Part shown: positions 28,064-32,355 of the stretch, piece after piece
Position numbering within the stretch: the first letter of the stretch is position 1
Layout: every line of letters starts with the position of its first letter
NCBI GenBank assembly: GCA_030688735.1
Contig: JAUYJC010000208.1
Location: 1 to 32,355 of the forward strand
Reading direction: 5' to 3'
Length of the DNA: 32,355 bases
DNA from: Deltaproteobacteria bacterium
Lineage (GTDB): Bacteria > Desulfobacterota > Binatia > UBA9968
Translations under genes and position numbers: made by a program
Notes under the pieces: model-generated
Seen by the model: the letters and a program-made list of their open reading frames with translations, nothing else
The model's database searches: none
Told to the model about the DNA's origin: nothing

Positions 28064-28918
28064 TTAGCGAAAAAGCGCCGCCGCCAGCTCGGAGCGGAAT
28101 CGATCCGTGAGCGCATGGTCCGATCCCAGCACTTCGAAAATTTGCACCATGGCCTTGCGCGCCCCGTCGCCTTGAAACCCGCGGTCGGTCTTGACGACGG
28201 TGAGAAACTCCGCGAGCGCTTCTTCGTAATTTTCCCTGGCGGCCAAGCCTTGGGCGAGATTGAACCTCGCTTCGAGGTCATCCGGATTCGCCTTGACCGC
28301 GGCTCTGAGCGCCGCCACGTTCTGATCCCCGCCCTCCTGAAGTTTCAGTCTTGCGATCAGAGGATCGGCTTCTTTTCGCTCTTCGGCGACGAGAGAAATT
28401 TTATCCAGATAACTCAATGCGGTTTCGGGGTCGCCTTCGTTCATCAGAAGGCGGCCGATACCCAGGAGCGCCTTGGCGTGATTCGGATCGGAATCTAGAA
28501 TAGTCTGGTAAATCGTTTTCGCTTGATCGCTTTTGCCTTCCCGTTCAAGTAGCGCCGCCTGTTGTGCCCGCTTATCGGCGTCCGAAGGCAGGAAACGGGA
28601 AAGAAACTCGCGCACCGCGGGTTCCGGCAAGGCGCCGGTGAACTCCGATGTGATCTGGCCATCGCGGAAAAGTTTTACCGCCGGTATCCCCTGGATGCCC
28701 AGGGCACCCGCCAGCGAAGGACTCTCGTCGACGTTGACTTTGGCGAGAACGAAATCGCCCGCGTACTCTTCCGCGAGTTTTTCCAAAACCGGACCGAGGA
28801 CGCGGCAGGGCGCGCACCAGGGCGCCCAGAAATCCACCAGCACTGGAACTTCCAGCGAGCGGCCCAAAACCGCCGCTTCGAATTCCGCCTCGCTGACCTC
28901 GATCGTCCACTGATTCAT
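28064..28918 (-). CDS. Thioredoxin-TPR protein (YbbN/CnoX-like co-chaperone)
   Basis: The 284-residue protein combines an N-terminal thioredoxin domain (residues 1-110) with a TPR-type helical tail (about 118-284: DQAKTIYQTILDSDPNHAKALLG, NPDDLEARFNLAQGLAARENYEEAL). The redox site is WCAPC (Cys35, Cys38), so unlike E. coli YbbN (SQHC) it should be redox active; the cis-proline region is GIPAV. In relatives the protein holds unfolding clients under oxidative stress and passes them to DnaK/GroEL. I use the ATG at 28918 rather than the TTG of the ORF track. The GlcG-like gene follows on the same strand. Confidence 0.9.
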   Translation of the reverse strand: MNQWTIEVSEAEFEAAVLGRSLEVPVLVDFWAPWCAPCRVLGPVLEKLAEEYAGDFVLAKVNVDESPSLAGALGIQGIPAVKLFRDGQITSEFTGALPEPAVREFLSRFLPSDADKRAQQAALLEREGKSDQAKTIYQTILDSDPNHAKALLGIGRLLMNEGDPETALSYLDKISLVAEERKEADPLIARLKLQEGGDQNVAALRAAVKANPDDLEARFNLAQGLAARENYEEALAEFLTVVKTDRGFQGDGARKAMVQIFEVLGSDHALTDRFRSELAAALFR

Positions 28919-28943
28919 ATCTGGTCCACGCAACTATTCTTTT

Positions 28944-29093
28944 ACCACGAAGCTCCTAGCGTCGCATAGCCGCAACCGAAAGCCGGAAGATCTCCCGCAA
29001 AGACGCCAAGGCGCAAAGGTAAAAACTAAGAATTTCCGAACTTGGCGACTTGGCGCGAAAAATCTTCCTTCGTGACCTTCGTGCCTTCGTGGT
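28944..29093. repeat. Nested inverted repeat (ACCACGAAG outer arms)
   Basis: Outer arms ACCACGAAG (28944-28952) and CTTCGTGGT (29085-29093) are the same as in the element at 27357-27465. Inside lie GACGCCAAGGCGCAAAG-like and CTTGGCGACTTGGCGCG units that partly pair. The gap between the OsmC and thioredoxin genes (28919-29145) is almost entirely repeat sequence. Confidence 0.6.
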
Positions 29094-29109
29094 GAAAACT
29101 GTCTTTTGG

Positions 29110-29142
29110 TTGCGGCTTTGCCGCGCTGGGCCTTCGTGGCGA
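29110..29142. repeat. Dispersed repeat, inverted copy of 27302-27333
   Basis: Read on the minus strand this matches the 27302-27333 unit over about 30 nt with few differences. It ends 3 nt before the OsmC stop codon. Confidence 0.55.
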
Positions 29143-29145
29143 GAC

Positions 29146-29643
29146 TTATTTCCGTTTTGCAAACGAGTCCGGATCGAACGGCGCGCCGTTGAGCGTGAAC
29201 GTCCGCTCGACGGGCGTCGGTTTGAGAATCGTCTGCATCACGTAGCAGCCCGCTTCGGCGTTGCGCACGACCATGGCGACCTTATCCGCGGGCTCCTTGG
29301 ACGTGAGTTCGCACCGGGTCTCGAAGCCCACCCCTTCCGCTTGAACCGTTTCGCGCAGCACCGAGCCTTCGCTCTTGAAGCGCGCGGTGACGAAGACCTT
29401 GGCCTTATCGATGTGGGTCTTGAGCATTTCCCCGTACCGGGAAATTTGCGTGAGCAGTCAAAACGCCAGCGACAAGCCGAAGTAGGCCAGCGGCGGCGGC
29501 GCCGAATTATCCCCGCCGACGCGCTCCCCTTCATCGCAGTAAACCGTGAAGCCGCGAGCGTGCCCTTCCTTGCGCATCCGCTCCAGCGTCTCTGCATCCG
29601 CCTCTAAAACGATTTCCCGCTTTACCTGGATGTCTTCCGCCAT
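29146..29643 (-). CDS. OsmC/Ohr-family peroxidase, predicted selenoprotein (in-frame TGA)
   Basis: The ORF track splits this gene into two (29458-29643 and 29146-29427), but both are in one frame separated by a single TGA (29460-29458). Reading TGA as selenocysteine gives 165 residues. The first part has FTVYCDEGERVGGDNSAPPP and LAYFGLSLAF, leading into position 62 (Sec), where OsmC/Ohr proteins carry the peroxidatic Cys. The second part has ELTSKEPADKV and NAEAGCYVMQTI with resolving Cys133. The Sec62-Cys133 spacing resembles the OsmC cysteine pair. Such enzymes reduce organic hydroperoxides. The ATG at 29643 has a GAGGGGGG ribosome binding site. OsmC-like selenoproteins are known from metagenomic surveys. 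The alternative is a Cys-to-stop nonsense pseudogene, but the hairpin after the TGA argues for recoding. Confidence 0.8.
29426..29460 (-). promoter_or_regulatory. Candidate bacterial SECIS element after the in-frame TGA
   Basis: On the minus strand, TGA (29460-29458) is followed by 12 nt and then ATTTCCC-GGTACG-GGGAAAT. This is a perfect 7-bp stem with a 6-nt loop starting GG. The loop begins 19 nt after the TGA, within the spacing described for bacterial SECIS elements, and a G in the first two loop bases is the conserved feature. An outer GC pair extends the stem after a 2-nt bulge. Confidence 0.7.
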
Positions 29644-29699
29644 ATACCCCCCTCAAATCGGTTTTCCATTTTCATAGCCGAGACCGAAGCGATAGGCAA

Positions 29700-30782
29700 T
29701 CAACCGCGCTGTTCTTTCCGGTTCGCCGCATATCCCTCCATGTAGAGATCGAGAAGCGCCGCGAGCAAGGCGAACAAAACCGGGCCGAGCACGAATCCCA
29801 ACGCGCCAAATACCGCCAAGCCGCCGAGAATGCCGAAGAACAAAAACATGATGGGAAGTTTAAGCCGAGCGCCGATAAACATTGGCTTTAAAACATTATC
29901 CACCGTGCCCACCACGCCGATGGACCATACCAACAACAGGATTCCACTGAGCGTGTCCCCGTGGAGAAAAAGGAAGATCGAGGCCGGCACCGAGACAAGG
30001 GTCGTTCCACCCACCGGCAAGAGCGCGGCAAACGCCGTGACCACGCCCCAGAGAATGGAGTAGGGAACCCCAAAAAACCAATAAGCCAGGCCAGCCAGCA
30101 GTCCTTGAACCATGGCGACCACCAGGCAGCCATGCACCACCCCGGAAATGGAATTGGCGATATTACGGAACAGCCGTTCTTGATGCTCCTGGTCCATGGG
30201 CAGCAATCGCCGCAGCCGAAGCGAAAACTCCGCCCCATCGCGCAAAAAGAAAAACATCGTAATGAGCACGATGACGAAATTGGCGACAAACAGAAAAATG
30301 TTTTGCGCCACACCGGTTACCTGCGACAGCAAAACGCCCGAAGAAACCTTCGCGCCTTGAACCACCAGTTCTTTCCAATTGATTTGGAACTCAAAACCGG
30401 CGAGCCTCACTCCCAACAGGCCCCACCAACTAAGTAATTTCTGAACCCAGGGTTTCTGTTGCCAGATTTCCACGCCTTCAGCGCTTACCAAAGTGCCCAC
30501 GGATTTCACCACCTCGACGATTTCCTCCGATAAGAAACCGACGAGCCGCAAACCCGGCAAAATGATGATCAGGGCGATAACTACAGTGATGATCAGCGCC
30601 GTCACAGTCGCTTTACCGCGCAAAATCTTGAGGAGCCAGGAGTAGACTGGATACACCAAGACAGCGAAAATCGCCGCCCAAGTGATCGCTTTAAGGAACG
30701 GACTCAAAATCAAAAACGCGCCGTAGAGGATGACGGCCAAGAGCGCAAAGAAAAATGCGGTCACGAGCCAGTTCTGGTTCAA
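29700..30782 (-). CDS. AI-2E family transporter (PerM/YdiK, UPF0118)
   Basis: The 360-residue integral membrane protein has about seven or eight hydrophobic segments. The first two lie at residues 7-50 and 58-85; a long soluble region follows (about 90-160), then a C-terminal bundle including the conserved GVPYSILWGVVTAFAALLPVGGT and GARLKLPIMFLFFGILGGL. Members have been linked to autoinducer-2 export or sodium/proton exchange, so the substrate is uncertain. The start at 30782 is a TTG preceded by a GGGGGGAT ribosome binding site. It is separated from the OsmC gene by 56 nt and both run leftwards, so they may be co-transcribed. Confidence 0.9.
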   Translation of the reverse strand: MNQNWLVTAFFFALLAVILYGAFLILSPFLKAITWAAIFAVLVYPVYSWLLKILRGKATVTALIITVVIALIIILPGLRLVGFLSEEIVEVVKSVGTLVSAEGVEIWQQKPWVQKLLSWWGLLGVRLAGFEFQINWKELVVQGAKVSSGVLLSQVTGVAQNIFLFVANFVIVLITMFFFLRDGAEFSLRLRRLLPMDQEHQERLFRNIANSISGVVHGCLVVAMVQGLLAGLAYWFFGVPYSILWGVVTAFAALLPVGGTTLVSVPASIFLFLHGDTLSGILLLVWSIGVVGTVDNVLKPMFIGARLKLPIMFLFFGILGGLAVFGALGFVLGPVLFALLAALLDLYMEGYAANRKEQRG

Positions 30783-31019
30783 CTGTTATCCCCCCCTTTT
30801 CACCTGCAACTGTACGCAGAAGGTTCCCCGGCCGCAAGCGTTCCTCTATAAAGACCTCGCCCCCCCCCCGGTAGCAGCCGCATTGATACCTCCCTGTAGC
30901 AAAATCGCTAACCATACCTCACTTGACGACGACTTCTAGTCTCAACCTACTTAGGAGCTTACTTACCTTGGAAAAGTTGAACAGGACGACGCCAGGGAAA
31001 TTTATCCCGCCAAGCATGT

Positions 31020-31155
31020 CCTGAGCTTCGCCGAAGGGGCGCGAAGGCACAAAGTGACGCTCCGTGTCATTTCGACCGAAGGGAGAAATCTTTCTTAGAT
31101 CCCTTGCATTCGCTCGGGATGACGGGCCGAGGGCACGTCACTTCGCGTCTTTGCG
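31020..31155. repeat. TGAG-type repeat followed by nested inverted repeats
   Basis: CCTGAGCTTCGCCGAAGG (31020-31037) is a copy of the dispersed TGAG-N-TCGAA family with one change. Next to it an outer inverted repeat pairs 31040-31059 (CGCGAAGGCACAAAGTGACG) with 31136-31155 at about 16 of 20 positions. It encloses an inner one with GTCATTTCGA (31066-31075) and TCGGGATGAC (31114-31123). Confidence 0.65.
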
Positions 31156-31271
31156 AGAGACATGGTTTTTCCGATCTCTTCTTAGTTTCCGAATTTGAAA
31201 TACCTTTGGCTAGACTTCGGATACAATTTCAAAAACTTAATTCGCGTGAAACCGCGCATTGAAACGTGGTA

Positions 31272-31352
31272 TAGCCTTTCCGCTGGACAAGCCTTGGTGT
31301 AGTCTACCGACAACCTTGGATAACGCCAAAAACACCTGGACAGGAAAGGCTA
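31272..31352. repeat. 10-bp inverted pair upstream of the last gene
   Basis: TAGCCTTTCC (31272-31281) and GGAAAGGCTA (31343-31352) are perfectly complementary and enclose 61 nt. The element ends 26 nt before the solute-binding protein start, so it could form a leader stem-loop. Confidence 0.45.
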
Positions 31353-31378
31353 GGCAGCGTTCAGTTGCCAACGAACCG

Positions 31379-32355
31379 ATGACCGCGAAAACCTCGACCC
31401 TACTTGTCATTGCTTTGATTCTACTCTACTCCCAGTTCGCCGGTGCCCAGCAGCCAAAAGTCCACCGCCTGGGTGTCCTGATGATCGGCGATCCTACGCA
31501 GCCCATGCTGAAAGGGCTGCGCGACGGCCTTAAGGATTCCGGCTACATCGAGGGGAAAAATCTCATCCTGGAGATCCCGGCCAAGGAAACCTTCGACGAG
31601 CTCCGTCCACTGGCCAAGTCGTACAAGGAAAAGAAGCTTGATGTGATCGTCACCATCGGCGGCACGGCGGCCGCCATTGCGAAAGAAGTCACGCGCGAGA
31701 TTCCGATCGTCTTCGTCTCCGTCAACGACCCCGTGCAGTTGGGGCTGGTCAAGTTGCTGGCGCGCCCCGAAAACAACGTCACCGGGGTCGCCCTGCACGC
31801 CGACGCGGAGATGCAGGGCAAGCGCCTGGGGATTCTTAAAGAAGCGGCGCCGACGCTACGCCGCCTGGCGGTCTTGTACAACGCGCGCGGCGAAAATCCC
31901 AATCACGCAAAGAATCTCACGTTCATCCGTAAGCTCGCGCCAAACCTCGGGCTTACGTTGACCGAAAAGCCGGTCAAGTCCGATGCGGATATCGATCAGG
32001 CCCTCTCTTCTGTCTCCAAGCAACGAACCGATGGAATCTTCATCCTTTGCACTAGCCTGTTGAGGGCGCCGTTCAAAAAGATCGCCGCGGCAGCGATTCA
32101 GAAGCGCCTGGTATTGATCGGTTGCGACGCCGAGCAGGTTAGCGAGCAAGGCGCGCTCTTGTCCTATGATTCTGATAGATATCGCATGGGCCAGCGCGGC
32201 GCATGGTATGTGGACCGAATTCTCAAGGGCGCCAAGCCCCAGGACCTGCCCATTGAGACGCCGATGTATTTTGAGCTGGTGATCAGCCTTAAAACCGCGA
32301 AGCAGATCGGCGTGGCGATCCCGCCGAATGTCTTGGCGAGGGCGGTCAAGGTGAT
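31379..32355 (+). CDS. ABC transporter substrate-binding protein (ABC_sub_bind family), right end cut
   Basis: The frame is open from the ATG at 31379 to the edge (325 codons), so the ORF track misses it. A signal peptide (LLVIALILLYSQFAGAQQ) precedes a type I periplasmic-binding domain of the ABC_sub_bind/TrpX-like family: RLGVLMIGDPTQPMLKGLRDGL, DVIVTIGGTAAAIAKEVTREIPIVF, GVALHADAEMQGKRL and a final NVLARAVKV. Family members usually end a few residues after this last motif, so the protein is nearly complete. No permease or ATPase is visible; they may lie beyond the edge. The ligand is unknown; relatives bind aromatic amino acids or other organic compounds. Confidence 0.88.
   Translation, partial: MTAKTSTLLVIALILLYSQFAGAQQPKVHRLGVLMIGDPTQPMLKGLRDGLKDSGYIEGKNLILEIPAKETFDELRPLAKSYKEKKLDVIVTIGGTAAAIAKEVTREIPIVFVSVNDPVQLGLVKLLARPENNVTGVALHADAEMQGKRLGILKEAAPTLRRLAVLYNARGENPNHAKNLTFIRKLAPNLGLTLTEKPVKSDADIDQALSSVSKQRTDGIFILCTSLLRAPFKKIAAAAIQKRLVLIGCDAEQVSEQGALLSYDSDRYRMGQRGAWYVDRILKGAKPQDLPIETPMYFELVISLKTAKQIGVAIPPNVLARAVKV

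Larger units (their letters stand above)
30783..31378. other. 596-nt divergent intergenic region, repeats only
   Basis: The gap between the AI-2E-family gene (minus) and the last solute-binding protein (plus) shows no coding ORF of note. It contains C-runs (7 C at 30790-30796 and 10 C at 30860-30869), a TGAG-type repeat, a nested inverted repeat and a 10-bp inverted pair at 31272-31352. No convincing promoter pair stands out. Confidence 0.6.

Noticed and set aside
27215-28498. 427-residue plus-strand ORF
   Set aside because: It runs antisense through the GlcG-like and thioredoxin genes, both of which have strong family motifs. It is a GC-driven shadow.
29146-29643. Two separate small ORFs (29458-29643 and 29146-29427) as independent genes
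   Set aside because: They share one reading frame, together make a complete OsmC domain, and the second ATG lies inside a conserved helix with no ribosome binding site. The TGA is better read as selenocysteine.
30860-30869. Poly-C tract as a phase-variation switch for the AI-2E-family gene
   Set aside because: It lies about 80 nt upstream of the start and outside any obvious promoter box. There is no evidence for length variation from one sequence.

Overview
The window reads as a chromosomal segment of an uncultured Gram-negative bacterium. The outer-membrane genes (Kdo synthesis, Lpt export) sit in one long cluster with rpoN, hpf, ptsN and rapZ, an order typical of Proteobacteria in the broad sense. 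The deltaproteobacterial-style arrangement, the moderately GC-rich sequence, the many solute-binding proteins without permeases and the abundant intergenic palindromes suggest a Desulfobacterota/Binatia-like or related soil lineage. The lineage is inferred from gene content only. No rRNA, tRNA, CRISPR array or insertion sequence with a transposase was seen.

Layout. (1) 1-2474, minus: a SNF2/DEAH helicase cut by the left edge, of a type often found in anti-phage gene sets. It is separated from the core genes by a repeat-rich gap (2475-2909). (2) 2910-15988, all minus strand, transcribed leftwards: kdsB-pyrG-kdsA-kdsD-kdsC-lptC-lptA-lptB-rpoN-hpf-ptsN-rapZ-ptsH-metK-ahcY. This joins Kdo and CMP-Kdo production, LPS transport, sigma-54, the nitrogen-PTS regulators and the activated-methyl cycle. 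The gene order suggests one long transcription unit with an extra promoter before metK. Palindromic elements sit between ptsN and rapZ (where hprK is often found) and between metK and ahcY. (3) 16254-20252, plus: two solute-binding proteins, a racemase-fold protein lacking both catalytic cysteines, and an amidohydrolase, probably a small catabolic unit. (4) 20397-25342: a small secreted protein with its own terminator, a small zinc-ribbon protein, a divergent pair of likely diiron proteins (ferritin-like and heme-oxygenase-like), a short kelch protein, a polysaccharide-deacetylase-fold protein and a YheT-type hydrolase. (5) 25588-30782: a ThDP-dependent enzyme, a GlcG/HbpS-like protein, a thioredoxin-TPR protein, an OsmC-family gene and an AI-2E-family membrane protein, with nested inverted repeats in the gaps. 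(6) 31379 to the end: a third solute-binding protein, cut by the right edge.

The most striking observation is at 29146-29643. The ORF track shows two small ORFs, but they are one reading frame interrupted by a single TGA. The TGA lies exactly where OsmC/Ohr proteins carry their peroxidatic cysteine. It is followed after 19 nt by a perfect 7-bp hairpin whose 6-nt loop begins GG, which fits a bacterial SECIS element. This is best explained as a selenocysteine-containing OsmC peroxidase. The second theme is a set of nested, imperfect inverted repeats in most large intergenic gaps, several carrying a TGAG-N4/5-TCGAA core.
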